64,000 nt of DNA, taken from the NCBI RefSeq assembly GCF_008629685.1, contig NZ_VWSF01000001.1, positions 496,001 to 560,000 on the forward strand, written 5' to 3'. A program made the position numbers and the translations under genes. The notes under the pieces were generated by a model, which was not told the DNA's origin, did not search any database, and saw only the letters and a program-made list of their open reading frames with translations. The number at the start of each line of letters is the position of its first letter. The stretch's first letter is position 1. Origin of the DNA: Adhaeribacter rhizoryzae. Its GTDB lineage: Bacteria > Bacteroidota > Bacteroidia > Cytophagales > Hymenobacteraceae. Below, one piece after another: positions 40,535 through 50,194 of this stretch.

Positions 40535-41818
<1,284 letters not shown>

Positions 41819-41848
41819 TTCCTGTTCTGGAAATTTCTTAAATTAGAG

Positions 41849-41886
41849 GCCTGTTAAATATTTAATTTAGCAGGCTTCTTCTTTTT
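41849..41886 (+). terminator. Terminator after eno
   Basis: An 11-bp stem with one G-T pair (41849-41859 with 41865-41875, 5-nt loop) is followed by a T-rich tract. The downstream septum gene begins only 17 nt later, so it may still receive read-through. Confidence 0.8.
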
Positions 41887-41902
41887 AAAACTGGTGTAAT
41901 AT

Positions 41903-42208
41903 ATGTTGGCAAGAATTCCGAAGTTTTTCCGTAGTTTTTATTTTTTATTTACCACGCTATTCCTGGTGTGGATGTTCTTTTTCGATTCGAACGATTTTGT
42001 TACGCAGTACCAGATGAGTAAAAAGCTGAGTGAACTGGAAGACGAGAAGGAGCATTACCAGCAACGCATTGCACAAGTACAAGAAGATCGGCAAGAATTA
42101 TTAAGCAATTCGCAACTGCTGGAGAAATATGCCCGGGAAAAATACCAGATGAAAAAGCCCACCGAAGACTTGTTCATCATCATGAAAAAAGAAGATAAGG
42201 GTAAATAG
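41903..42208 (+). CDS. Septum formation initiator family protein (FtsB/DivIC-like)
   Basis: A 101-residue membrane protein: a short cytoplasmic N terminus, one TM helix (about 12-28) and a coiled coil (about 35-72, with LSELEDEKEHYQQRIAQVQEDRQELL). The end LEKYAREKYQMKKPTEDLFIIMKK is the DivIC/FtsB-type segment. Such proteins join FtsL and FtsQ in the divisome. Its position after eno recalls the eno-ftsB pair of E. coli, which supports the assignment. Which of FtsB or DivIC is meant cannot be settled from sequence alone. Confidence 0.88.
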   Translation: MLARIPKFFRSFYFLFTTLFLVWMFFFDSNDFVTQYQMSKKLSELEDEKEHYQQRIAQVQEDRQELLSNSQLLEKYAREKYQMKKPTEDLFIIMKKEDKGK

Positions 42209-42257
42209 AATGCTTTCAGGTCTAATTATTGATATAATACTAGCAGAAAATATATGC

Positions 42258-42306
42258 TGCTAAAACAAAAATGCCACCTGATAGCGGTGGCATTTTTGTT
42301 TTAGCA
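42258..42306. terminator. Bidirectional terminator between the FtsB-like gene and hscA
   Basis: A perfect 21-bp inverted repeat (42258-42278 with 42286-42306, 7-nt loop) with A-rich left and T-rich right arms inside the stem. It serves both the plus-strand septum gene and the minus-strand hscA, which converge here. Confidence 0.9.
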
Positions 42307-42318
42307 CATGTGGTAAAT

Positions 42319-44184
42319 TTATTCGATTTTTTTTCCAGCCATGGCTTCTTTAATCGAAATATCCATTATTCTTTCGGCAAAGGGGCGGGTAGTTTCTTCC
42401 AGTTCATCTACCGCTTTCAGAATTACATCTTTATCCTGATTGCCTGCCGCAAGTAAATCTGCTACGGTTTGTCTTTTAGCCGTGGTAATGGCCAACTCTT
42501 CTTCGGTTAAATGCTGGCGGTTCTTCTGCACAAATCTATCTACCTGGTAAAGGAGTTGCTCGGCAGTGGTGCGGGCTTCAATAACCATCCGGGCAGCTAC
42601 ATCTTCGCGGGCGTGCGTTACCGAGTCCAGCAGCATTTGCTCTACTTGTTCATCGGTTAGGCCGTACTGCGGTTTTACTTCTACCTGTTGTTTTAAACCC
42701 GAACGTAATTCAATGGCTTCTACTTTTAAAATACCATCGGCATTTAAGATAAAATTTACGTCTACTTTAGGCAAGCCGGCGGGCATGGCCGGAATCCCTT
42801 TCAGATCGAACTCAGCCAGTTTACGGTTTTCTTTTACCAAATCGCGCTCGCCCTGGTATACCGCAATTTTCATGTTTACCTGACCATCTATAGATGTGGT
42901 ATATTGGCGACCGGCTTTGGTTGGTATTTTGGAGTTACGCGGAATAATGGAGTCCATCAGGCCGCCCATGGTTTCAATGCCCAGGGTAAGTGGCGTTACA
43001 TCTAGCAATAATATGTCTTTACGGTTACCGGCCAGCACGTCGGCCTGGATGGCGGCGCCCAAGGCTACTACTTCGTCGGGGTTAAGCGAATTATTGGCCT
43101 CTTTGCCGAAGAAATCTGACACACGCTGATAAACCAATGGCACGCGGGTAGAACCGCCTACCATAACTACCGATTGAATGGCTTCTTTGCTAATATTTGC
43201 ATCGGTCAGCGCTTGTTGGCAGGCCTTTATGGTTTTCTCAACGGTGGGCATTATTAAAGCCTCGAAGGTAGCCCGCGAAATATTACAGCTAATATTATTA
43301 ATTGTAGCAGTATAAGTATCAGCAGAACTTAACGCTTTTTTGGCTTCTTCGGCTTTTAGGCGCAACGCCTGCGATAACGCTTTGTTAGTAGTCAGTTCCG
43401 CCTCCGGAATATTATTTTCCTGCAGCCAATAATCTACAATGGCCCGGTCAAAATCATCGCCGCCTAAATAAGTATCGCCGTGGGTGCTAAGTACTTCAAA
43501 TATTCCTTGCTGAATATGCAGGATAGAAATATCGAAAGTACCGCCGCCTAAATCGTATACTGCTATGGTTTTTTCTTCGCTGGGGTCCAGACCAATGCCG
43601 TAGGCCAGCGATGCCGCTGTTGGTTCGTTTACAATGCGCAGCACTTCTAAGCCAGCCAGTTTACCGGCATCGCGGGTAGCTTGCCGTTGCGAATCGTTAA
43701 AATAAGCGGGTACCGTAATTACAGCCCGGTTCACCGGCGTTTTTAAGGCGTGTTCAGCGCGGCTGCGGAGTTCCTTTAATATTTCGGCCGACAGCTCGAT
43801 GGGTGAATAAAACTGGTCACCTACCCGTATTTTTACCAGGCCCTCGGTATTATCGTCTATTATTTTATAGCCAAAATAATCTTTGTGGCTGCCCAAATCC
43901 TGGTAAGATTTGCCCAACAAACGCTTTACCGAGTAAATGGTATTGGCCGGGTCGGTAATAAGGTATTCTTTGGCGTTGTTACCCACCAGCACTTCACCGG
44001 CGTTGGTAAAATGCACCACCGAAGGTACTATCGTGCCCAAACCCTGATCATTAATCGCGATAGGCCTTTTTTCTTCCGGATGAATATAGGCTACCAAGCT
44101 ATTGGTAGTGCCTAAATCTATACCAACTATTATTTCTTCTTTTTGAATCGTGCCCGTAGACAGATTTATTGCAACTTTAGCCAT
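42319..44184 (-). CDS. hscA: Fe-S assembly chaperone HscA (Hsp70 family)
   Basis: 621 residues, matching HscA (616 in E. coli) rather than DnaK. The ATPase domain opens with IVGIDLGTTNSLVAYIHP (about 20-37), followed by PSVVHF, TIYSVKRLLGKSYQDL, VYDLGGGTFDISILHIQQGIFEVLSTHGDTYLGGDDFD and VGGSTRVPLV; these variants are HscA-like. The substrate domain and helical lid follow. The start is the minus-strand ATG at 44184. The frame extends to 44232, but that start codon would lie on a predicted -7 element. No hscB, iscU or fdx gene is adjacent. Confidence 0.88.
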   Translation of the reverse strand: MAKVAINLSTGTIQKEEIIVGIDLGTTNSLVAYIHPEEKRPIAINDQGLGTIVPSVVHFTNAGEVLVGNNAKEYLITDPANTIYSVKRLLGKSYQDLGSHKDYFGYKIIDDNTEGLVKIRVGDQFYSPIELSAEILKELRSRAEHALKTPVNRAVITVPAYFNDSQRQATRDAGKLAGLEVLRIVNEPTAASLAYGIGLDPSEEKTIAVYDLGGGTFDISILHIQQGIFEVLSTHGDTYLGGDDFDRAIVDYWLQENNIPEAELTTNKALSQALRLKAEEAKKALSSADTYTATINNISCNISRATFEALIMPTVEKTIKACQQALTDANISKEAIQSVVMVGGSTRVPLVYQRVSDFFGKEANNSLNPDEVVALGAAIQADVLAGNRKDILLLDVTPLTLGIETMGGLMDSIIPRNSKIPTKAGRQYTTSIDGQVNMKIAVYQGERDLVKENRKLAEFDLKGIPAMPAGLPKVDVNFILNADGILKVEAIELRSGLKQQVEVKPQYGLTDEQVEQMLLDSVTHAREDVAARMVIEARTTAEQLLYQVDRFVQKNRQHLTEEELAITTAKRQTVADLLAAGNQDKDVILKAVDELEETTRPFAERIMDISIKEAMAGKKIE

Positions 44185-44229
44185 CTTGTCTTTAACGTTT
44201 TGGCTGAATAAACAGCCCGTTGAAAGAAA

Positions 44230-44263
44230 CAAAATTACGCATAAAAATATTGCGGTTTAACAA
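44230..44263 (-). promoter_or_regulatory. Probable hscA promoter
   Basis: On the minus strand TTG (44263-44261), 23 nt, TAATTTTG (44237-44230). The octamer is 45 nt upstream of the preferred hscA start, and the spacer is at the long end of the known range. Confidence 0.55.
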
Positions 44264-44341
44264 GAATGTGGCAAGACCTATTGCCGGCGCAAAGGAACTG
44301 ATTATGCAGAACAGCGGTTATACCAAGAATAATTGTAAAAG

Positions 44342-44349
44342 TAATTTTG
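44342..44349 (+). promoter_or_regulatory. Possible -7 element of the L,D-transpeptidase gene
   Basis: TAATTTTG, about 100 nt before the start codon. No good TTG box is found at the right distance. Confidence 0.4.
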
Positions 44350-44452
44350 CAATTAGCTTTGTTTAATGCAGATAATAAAAGCTAATTATTTATATCTCAA
44401 TAAGATAAATAGCCGTATAAAACATTGATTTGCCTTACTAAACCTGCTAAAC

Positions 44453-45280
44453 ATGAAAAATTCTAAAATAAGATTGCGCGCTAAGTGGGGTCGGAGACAC
44501 GCCAAAAAGGCAATTCCTTTGTTTGCATCTTTCTTTCTGGCGCATTCGCCGGTACCAGCCGGCAGTACAACGCATAAGCAAAACGCTGCGGTAGTAGCAC
44601 CTAGTACTGTGGCACTTAAGTTTATTCAGTTTGAACTGGAAGTGTATGATTTATACGAGCAAATAGGTTTGCAGCAGGCTGGTTTAAGCTTGGAGGTGTT
44701 TAACCAGGCCATGGTAGGCTATCTGAATTTGCTGCACGCCGGCGAACTAACAAATACCCGTACCTTAACCATTGCCGATTTTGATAAATCTTCGTCAGAA
44801 GAACGCTTTTGGGTTATTGATTTAGAAAATAAAACGATTTTACACCAATCTTTAGTGGCGCATGGTAAAAATTCTGGTGAGAATATGGCTGAAGATTTTT
44901 CGAATGTAATTCAATCGGAAAAGAGCAGCCTGGGATTTTTTGTAACGCAGAATACTTACCAGGGCCGGCACGGATTGTCGTTAAAGCTGGCGGGAATGGA
45001 TGAGGAATTTAATAAAAATGCCTACGACCGTAATATTGTGGTACACGGGGCCGAATACGTAAGTGAAGATTTTGTAAAACAGCACGGTAGGTTAGGCCGA
45101 AGCCAGGGATGCCCGGCGCTGCCCATGAAAAATCATAAGGAAATAATACAGGATATAAAAGACGGCTCGGTTTTGTATTTGCATGCCTCCAATGCCGATT
45201 ACAAATCTAAATTGCTGGATACCGAAATTGCTATGAATGCTTTCTTTAAAGAAGCAATACCGGTTTATGCTTATAATTAA
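44453..45280 (+). CDS. Murein L,D-transpeptidase catalytic domain protein (YkuD_2 type)
   Basis: 275 residues. The N terminus is basic (KNSKIRLRAKWGRRHAKKA) and followed by a hydrophobic stretch (IPLFASFFLAHSPVPA) that looks like a signal peptide, so the protein is probably periplasmic. The catalytic region has IVVHGAEYVS (H198) and GRLGRSQGCPALP, with nucleophile C220, the pattern of the YkuD_2 family. It would act on peptidoglycan cross-links or terminal residues. It ends at a bidirectional terminator shared with the next gene. Confidence 0.85.
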   Translation: MKNSKIRLRAKWGRRHAKKAIPLFASFFLAHSPVPAGSTTHKQNAAVVAPSTVALKFIQFELEVYDLYEQIGLQQAGLSLEVFNQAMVGYLNLLHAGELTNTRTLTIADFDKSSSEERFWVIDLENKTILHQSLVAHGKNSGENMAEDFSNVIQSEKSSLGFFVTQNTYQGRHGLSLKLAGMDEEFNKNAYDRNIVVHGAEYVSEDFVKQHGRLGRSQGCPALPMKNHKEIIQDIKDGSVLYLHASNADYKSKLLDTEIAMNAFFKEAIPVYAYN

Positions 45281-45318
45281 TAATTAACATGGTTTAGAAT
45301 ATAGCTAGAACTTAAAAT

Positions 45319-45352
45319 AAAAATGCCTTCCTGGAAACAGAAAGGCATTTTT
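45319..45352. terminator. Bidirectional terminator
   Basis: An 11-bp inverted repeat AAAAATGCCTT (45319-45329) with AAGGCATTTTT (45342-45352), and further T on the right. It lies between converging genes, the L,D-transpeptidase (+) and the dehydrogenase (-). Confidence 0.88.
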
Positions 45353-45363
45353 ATTTTTTCGGA

Positions 45364-46425
45364 TTAAAGCTTTAGTCCGAATCGCTGGCCTAAAGTTTCC
45401 AAATCTTTTATAACCGGGTCCAGGAGCGGAATGCCAGATTCTAACCGTCGGGTTGTCATTTCACGTTCAGGGTCGCCGGGAATTAATACGGCATCTTGGC
45501 CGGCTTTGGGTTTAGCCGAGCGGAAAGTCTTAATCCAGTTATCCATGTGCTGTTTAAATTCATCGGCTGGCCGGAAAGCATCTACGCGCATTGCACCAAA
45601 AAAATGACCAATACCTTCGCCTACCGGATTGGCCGGCAAAGGCAGAAAACTTACGAAAGGCGGCACCCACGGGCCATAGTTAGCACCCGATAACACCGCA
45701 GAAAAAATATCGACCACCGCACCCAGCGCATAACCTTTGTGGCTGCCGTGTTCGCCGCCTAAAGGTAATAAAGCGCCGCCATTTTTTAGTTCGTGGGTGT
45801 TGGTAGAATTATTGCCGGCCGCATCCTGAATCCAGCCAATGGGCGCATCTAAGCCTTTGCGTTGCAATATTTCCAGCTTGCCGTTAGCGGCGGTAGTAGT
45901 GGCCAAATCTGCTACAAACGGCGGCTGGTCTTTGGCCGGAATAGCGACAGCAATAGGATTGGTGCCTAGCAAGCGTTCTACCGAAAAAGTAGGAGCTACC
46001 AAAGGGCTCGCATTGGTCATAGCCAGGCCAATCATATCGTGGGGCAGCGCCATCATGGCGTGGTAACCGGCAATACCAAAGTGGTTAGAGTTTTTTACCG
46101 ATACCCAACCAGTACCTACCTGCTTCGCCTTTTGAATAATAATTTCCATGGCTTTGGGCCCTACCACTAATCCCAGACCCCGGTCGCCGTCTACCACAGC
46201 AGTGCTGGGAGTCTCGTGGACTATTTTAATATTAGGCGTAGCGTTAATCCGGCCGGCTTCCCATAAGCGCACATACCCCGATAAACGGGCAATGCCATGT
46301 GAGTCGATGCCGCGTAAATCGGCTGAGAGTAAAACATTGGTAGCTAAAATGGCATCTGCCTCAGAAAGGCCAATAGCCAGAAATATATTTTGGGTAAATT
46401 GTTGTAGTTGTGGGTAAGGAAACAT
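45364..46425 (-). CDS. Malate/L-lactate dehydrogenase, type 2 (Ldh2 family)
   Basis: 353 residues. It belongs to the NAD(P)-dependent 2-oxoacid reductase family distinct from classical LDH/MDH (malate, lactate, ureidoglycolate or sulfolactate dehydrogenases). Visible parts: ADLRGIDSHGIARLSGYV (active-site His in DSHG), VSVKNSNHFGIAGYHAM, LGTNPIAVAIPA, ATTTAANGKLEI and GGEHGSHKGYALGAVVDIFSAVLSG. The true substrate cannot be told from the sequence. It reads towards the L,D-transpeptidase gene and appears to stand alone. Confidence 0.9.
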   Translation of the reverse strand: MFPYPQLQQFTQNIFLAIGLSEADAILATNVLLSADLRGIDSHGIARLSGYVRLWEAGRINATPNIKIVHETPSTAVVDGDRGLGLVVGPKAMEIIIQKAKQVGTGWVSVKNSNHFGIAGYHAMMALPHDMIGLAMTNASPLVAPTFSVERLLGTNPIAVAIPAKDQPPFVADLATTTAANGKLEILQRKGLDAPIGWIQDAAGNNSTNTHELKNGGALLPLGGEHGSHKGYALGAVVDIFSAVLSGANYGPWVPPFVSFLPLPANPVGEGIGHFFGAMRVDAFRPADEFKQHMDNWIKTFRSAKPKAGQDAVLIPGDPEREMTTRRLESGIPLLDPVIKDLETLGQRFGLKL

Positions 46426-46532
46426 TCGGGTAAAAGTATATTATAGGATAAAAGCCAGCTAATAAGAACCAGGAAAGTAAAGCAAATAGTAACCTGTTCT
46501 GTTGCTAGCGGAATATTTGAGGTTGAGAATTG

Positions 46533-47480
46533 TTAAGAACGCTCCTGATGGAGCAACCGGTACAGCATGCCTTCTTTTAATGCATAAGCCGACACCCGGA
46601 TTTTATTTAAGGTATAATTTTCCAATACATAATCAATCAGGATTATAGCCATTACAATCATGTCTACCCGCATTTCGAGCATACCCGGTATTGCCAGGCG
46701 TTCCGAACGCTTTTTGCGCAAAATATCTTCGTAAATCTCGTAAAAATCAGCCAAGGCCAAATCTGCTTCGGGGCAGCAATCCTGTTCCCGGTCCAGCCCT
46801 TTGCGTTTTGAGTCAATGTCGCAGAGGGTATCGAAGGTGCCCGACGAACCAATTAAAACCGTGGGTTTGCAACGTTCTATGGCTTCGGCCAAGGGTTCCA
46901 GCTGATTTTGTAAATAAAGTTTCAGGGCTTCTATGGCATGTTCTTCCAGCGGATCGGTAATAAAAAATTTATCCAGCAAACGTTGAGCGCCAATCTCAAA
47001 GCTTTGTTTCCAGAATATTTGGTGGTCGTTGCAAATAATAAATTCAACGCTGCCGCCGCCAATATCCATTATCAGGCTTTTTTCATAACCAATTTCCAGC
47101 GCCGATTTTACCCCGTCATAAATAAGCTCAGCCTCCAGGTCACCGTCGATGGTTTCTACCGGTATACCGGTTTCGGTGGCAATATCGCGGATTAAGTCTG
47201 GTCCGTTGGCAGCATTTCGCACAGCGCTGGTAGCCATGGCTTTTATTTCTTCGGCGCCGTGTTGTTCTATTAAAGCTTTAAAATGTTTCAGCGTATTTAG
47301 GGCGCGGGCATAAGCTGCCGGGGTAATTTCGCCGTGGCTAATACCACCTTCGCCAAGTTTTACCGGCTCTTTTATTTTAACCAAATCCAAGGGTTCGCTG
47401 CCACTTTTAATTTGGGTAATTAAAAGATGAAACGTATTGGTTCCCATATCAATCAGGGCTACTTTTTTATCTTTTTCCAT
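46533..47480 (-). CDS. Ppx/GppA phosphatase family protein
   Basis: 315 residues, the two actin-like ASKHA domains without the C-terminal HD-like region found in the 500-residue E. coli proteins. Motifs: LIDMGTNTFHLL (9-20), ATSAVRNA (83-90), MDIGGGSVEFI (138-148). It hydrolyses polyphosphate or pppGpp; which one is undecided. It lies 6 nt after the methyltransferase gene on the same strand, so the two are probably co-transcribed. Confidence 0.9.
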   Translation of the reverse strand: MEKDKKVALIDMGTNTFHLLITQIKSGSEPLDLVKIKEPVKLGEGGISHGEITPAAYARALNTLKHFKALIEQHGAEEIKAMATSAVRNAANGPDLIRDIATETGIPVETIDGDLEAELIYDGVKSALEIGYEKSLIMDIGGGSVEFIICNDHQIFWKQSFEIGAQRLLDKFFITDPLEEHAIEALKLYLQNQLEPLAEAIERCKPTVLIGSSGTFDTLCDIDSKRKGLDREQDCCPEADLALADFYEIYEDILRKKRSERLAIPGMLEMRVDMIVMAIILIDYVLENYTLNKIRVSAYALKEGMLYRLLHQERS

Positions 47481-47486
47481 AATATT

Positions 47487-48386
47487 TTATGTTTTGCTGC
47501 CGGTACTAAACCGGTAAAAAGTACCTAAAGGCAATTTATGGGCATTAACATCCTGTAAATAAAGTTCGCCAAATTCCTGAAAACCTTGCCCGTTAAATGT
47601 AAAATTTTGTTTTACCAGGTTCTCCAGAATAAAGGCCGAAAAGCCCAAGGAATATAAATTTATTAAACACAGGTTATCGGTTGGGTCTAATAATTGGCCG
47701 CAGAGTTTAAAAAGCTCGTTCAGTTCGTCTTCCAGTTGCCATTTTTCGCCGTTAGGTCCGCGGCCATAAGCCGGCGGATCTAATATTAAGCCCTGGTATT
47801 TATTGCCGCGCTTTACTTCGCGGCGGGCAAATTTCATGGCATCTTCTACTATCCATCGAATATTGGTTAAGTTGCTGGCTTCCATGTTTTCGCGGGCCCA
47901 GTAATTTACGGCTTTAACGGAGTCCAGGTGCGTTACATCGGCACCAGCAGCACGGGCAGCCAACGAAGCACCACCGGTGTAGGCAAACATATTTAATATT
48001 TTGGGTTGCGGGGTTTTCAGTTGGCGGGCCTGGTCGTAAATAAACTGCCAGTTGGGGGCCTGCTCCGGAAAAATACCCACGTGCTTAAACGACGATAAAC
48101 CTAACCGGAAACGCAAATCCATTTGCCCGTACTGGTACTGCATAAACCATTGCTCCGGCATTCCTTTCTTCAACAACCATTGGCCTTTTTCGGTGCTGCC
48201 TTTTTCTTTCTTAAAAACCGCCTGTGCTGTCCGTTCCCATTCCGATTGCGGTAAGCTTTTGTCCCAGATGGCCTGGGGTTCTGGGCGGGCTAAAATATAT
48301 TGCCCAAAGCGCTCCAGTTTTTCAAAGTTGCCGGCATCGAGTAATTCATAATCTGCCCAATCTTTTACCGTTAAAAAGGTATACAT
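47487..48386 (-). CDS. Class I SAM-dependent methyltransferase (RlmI-like, RNA type)
   Basis: 299 residues. SAM motif I is LNMFAYTGGASLAARAAGA (131-149), the acidic residue that binds ribose is D155 in HLDSVKA, and motif IV is LDPPAYGRG (202-210). This DPP pattern and the N-terminal layout resemble the Methyltrans_SAM family of rRNA cytosine methyltransferases such as RlmI/RlmK, but no PUA domain is present. Target unknown. Upstream partner of the Ppx/GppA gene. Confidence 0.82.
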   Translation of the reverse strand: MYTFLTVKDWADYELLDAGNFEKLERFGQYILARPEPQAIWDKSLPQSEWERTAQAVFKKEKGSTEKGQWLLKKGMPEQWFMQYQYGQMDLRFRLGLSSFKHVGIFPEQAPNWQFIYDQARQLKTPQPKILNMFAYTGGASLAARAAGADVTHLDSVKAVNYWARENMEASNLTNIRWIVEDAMKFARREVKRGNKYQGLILDPPAYGRGPNGEKWQLEDELNELFKLCGQLLDPTDNLCLINLYSLGFSAFILENLVKQNFTFNGQGFQEFGELYLQDVNAHKLPLGTFYRFSTGSKT

Positions 48387-48487
48387 GAAGCTTTTGCTTT
48401 AATTATTTTGTTCTTTTAAGTAACCTGCCAAACCTTTGCTATACGTTGGTTGGCAGCTAAAAATTAAATTAGCTGACCGAATATCTT

Positions 48488-48495
48488 TATCTTTG
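48488..48495 (+). promoter_or_regulatory. Possible -7 element of dapF
   Basis: TATCTTTG, identical to the octamers before rplC and rpsH, about 106 nt before dapF. No TTG box at proper spacing. Confidence 0.5.
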
Positions 48496-48536
48496 CAGGT
48501 AATTATACGCAGCGGGGCAAATATAAAAAGAAAACC

Positions 48537-48561
48537 CCGGTAGGCGAAAATGCTTAACCGG
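48537..48561 (+). promoter_or_regulatory. Hairpin in the dapF leader
   Basis: CCGGT-AGGC (48537-48545) can pair with GCTT-A-ACCGG (48552-48561) with one bulged A and one G-T pair. It lies between the -7 element and the gene. Role unknown. Confidence 0.4.
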
Positions 48562-48601
48562 AGCAGTCGTAATTAATAAAATACGGAAAATTAACCTTAA
48601 G

Positions 48602-49381
48602 ATGGAAATTACTTTTTATAAATACCAGGGCACCGGCAACGATTTTGTGATGATTGATAACCGGCAGGAGTTTTTTGATATAAAAAACCAGGCGCTGGTA
48701 GCCCACTTATGCGAACGCCGGATGGGAATAGGGGCCGATGGCCTTATTCTGTTGCAGAACCGTACGGGGTATGATTTCGAAATGGTTTATTTTAATGCCG
48801 ATGGCCGCCTGGGTTCGATGTGCGGCAATGGCGGGCGTTGTACCGTGCAGTTTGCCAAGCAACTAGGCGTAATATCCGATAAAGCTTATTTTCTGGCTGC
48901 GGACGGCGACCATTATGCCAGTATTGCGGAAGATGGTACGGTCTCGTTAAAAATGAACGATGTACAGGCCATTGAATGCGCCGATAATTTTTATTTCTTA
49001 AATACCGGTTCGCCGCACTACGTAGAATTTGTAGAAGATTTAACCCAATACGAAGTTTTTCAGAAAGGCCGCAGCATCCGCTACAACGATCGTTTTAAAG
49101 CCGAAGGAATCAACGTAAATTTTGCCGAATTAGCGCAGCCGGATGAGCCCATGTTTGTGCGCACCTACGAGCGCGGCGTAGAAGACGAAACTTTTTCGTG
49201 TGGTACCGGCGTAACGGCTACGGCTATTGCTGCATCTTTTAAAGGCCGTACCAGCCCAGTAAAAATTAAAACTCTGGGCGGAAACCTGGAAGTAGCTTTT
49301 AACCGCACCGGCGAAATCGTATCGGATATTTACCTGATTGGCCCGGCTGTTTTGGTATTTGAAGGGAAGATTGGTGTGTAG
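48602..49381 (+). CDS. dapF: Diaminopimelate epimerase
   Basis: 259 residues. It interconverts LL- and meso-diaminopimelate for lysine and peptidoglycan. The two catalytic cysteines are in SMCGNGGRC (C74) and ETFSCGTGVTA (C200), and the N-terminal FYKYQGTGNDFVMIDN is typical. Neighbouring genes are not lysine genes. The following gene starts 34 nt after and looks foreign in comparison. Confidence 0.98.
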   Translation: MEITFYKYQGTGNDFVMIDNRQEFFDIKNQALVAHLCERRMGIGADGLILLQNRTGYDFEMVYFNADGRLGSMCGNGGRCTVQFAKQLGVISDKAYFLAADGDHYASIAEDGTVSLKMNDVQAIECADNFYFLNTGSPHYVEFVEDLTQYEVFQKGRSIRYNDRFKAEGINVNFAELAQPDEPMFVRTYERGVEDETFSCGTGVTATAIAASFKGRTSPVKIKTLGGNLEVAFNRTGEIVSDIYLIGPAVLVFEGKIGV

Positions 49382-49415
49382 GCATTATTTATGCGGCATT
49401 TACAGAGATTGAATA

Positions 49416-50000
49416 TTGAAACAGAAGATTTACGTTTTGATGTTTTTAATTTTAACAGCAGTTTCTTGTTCAAGTGAAATTGATAAGGTTAAGAAGAGTA
49501 ATATTATAGAAGAAACAAGCTTTATGCTGAAACTATATAAAGATATTGATGGACAATTCCATTATTGGGAGACTTGGGAACATGATGAAAAAACTGCAAT
49601 TGTTCATTGGGGCATTGTTGGCCAAAAAGGAGAACAGAAGGAGATTAAATTAGGAATTCTAAGGAACTATAGTAAAACAGTTCAAAAAGGAATTGACGAA
49701 AAGCTAAGAGATGGATATTCTGAATTTGATGAAGACAAAGTTTCATTCTTAGAAATTGAATATAAGATTGATGGCTTTGGAACAGAAACTGATTTAGATA
49801 AAAGACACCGCCTTGAAGAAAGAATGGACGAGACATTAGGCTGGACAGGGCTTGGACATACGGACGGTGGAAGCATTGGAAGTGGAACAATGGAAGTTGG
49901 CTGTATTGTAGTGGACTTTGATACAGCTAAGAAAGTAGTAGAAGAAGACTTGAAAAACACTGAGTTTGGTGACTTCTCAAGAATATATAAAATGGAATAA
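49416..50000 (+). CDS. WGR-domain predicted lipoprotein
   Basis: 194 residues from TTG 49416, which directly follows TGA and ATA in frame; the alternative is ATG 49440. The TTG start is preferred because it gives a basic n-region and a hydrophobic core before AVSCSS, a lipoprotein-like signal with Cys18. Residues about 30-85 form a WGR domain (IVHWGIVGQKGEQKEIKLG). The C-terminal part has ETLGWTGLGHTDGGSIGSGTMEVG and a helix ending EDLKNTEFGDFSRIY, which I believe recurs in standalone WGR proteins. WGR domains usually bind nucleic acids inside the cell, so export would be odd. The 5' half is more AT-rich than dapF. Function unknown. Confidence 0.7.
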   Translation: MKQKIYVLMFLILTAVSCSSEIDKVKKSNIIEETSFMLKLYKDIDGQFHYWETWEHDEKTAIVHWGIVGQKGEQKEIKLGILRNYSKTVQKGIDEKLRDGYSEFDEDKVSFLEIEYKIDGFGTETDLDKRHRLEERMDETLGWTGLGHTDGGSIGSGTMEVGCIVVDFDTAKKVVEEDLKNTEFGDFSRIYKME

Positions 50001-50011
50001 AAACAACCACA

Positions 50012-50076
50012 TAGTATTATATAAACGCCAGCACTGGCTGACGCTGCTGCTTATATGAGGGCGTTATTAGTATTAT
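50012..50076. repeat. 47-bp inverted-repeat element flanked by 9-bp direct repeats
   Basis: TAGTATTAT occurs at 50012-50020 and again at 50068-50076. Between them, 50021-50067 begins ATAAACGCC and ends GGGCGTTAT; the ends are inverted copies apart from one extra A. An inner stem GCCA/TGGC (50027-50030, 50035-50038) is also possible. The layout recalls either a tiny non-autonomous mobile element with a target duplication or an attC-like folded site behind a cassette gene. Confidence 0.55.
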
Positions 50077-50194
50077 GCGATTAGCTACACAATTATTTGA
50101 AGGCTGTAACTAAACAGTATCTTCTTTCAATATTCAAATTTTATTATCAATATTAAGAATCTAACTATAACAACTAATCACTAACAACTAAAAG

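Noticed and set aside
44185-44232. N-terminal extension of HscA that looks like a lipoprotein signal
   Set aside because: HscA is cytoplasmic, MAKVAINLS at 44184 is a normal start, and the extension start coincides with a TAATTTTG promoter box.
45496-46417. Plus-strand frames opposite the dehydrogenase gene
   Set aside because: Shadows of the minus-strand gene, with no family motifs.
48481-48601. Lysine riboswitch before dapF
   Set aside because: The leader is too short for the lysine riboswitch and lacks its multi-helix core.
50021-50067. A classical integron attC site
   Set aside because: The ends do not fit the RYYYAAC/GTTRRRY core consensus and no integrase is in the window, so only an attC-like layout is claimed.
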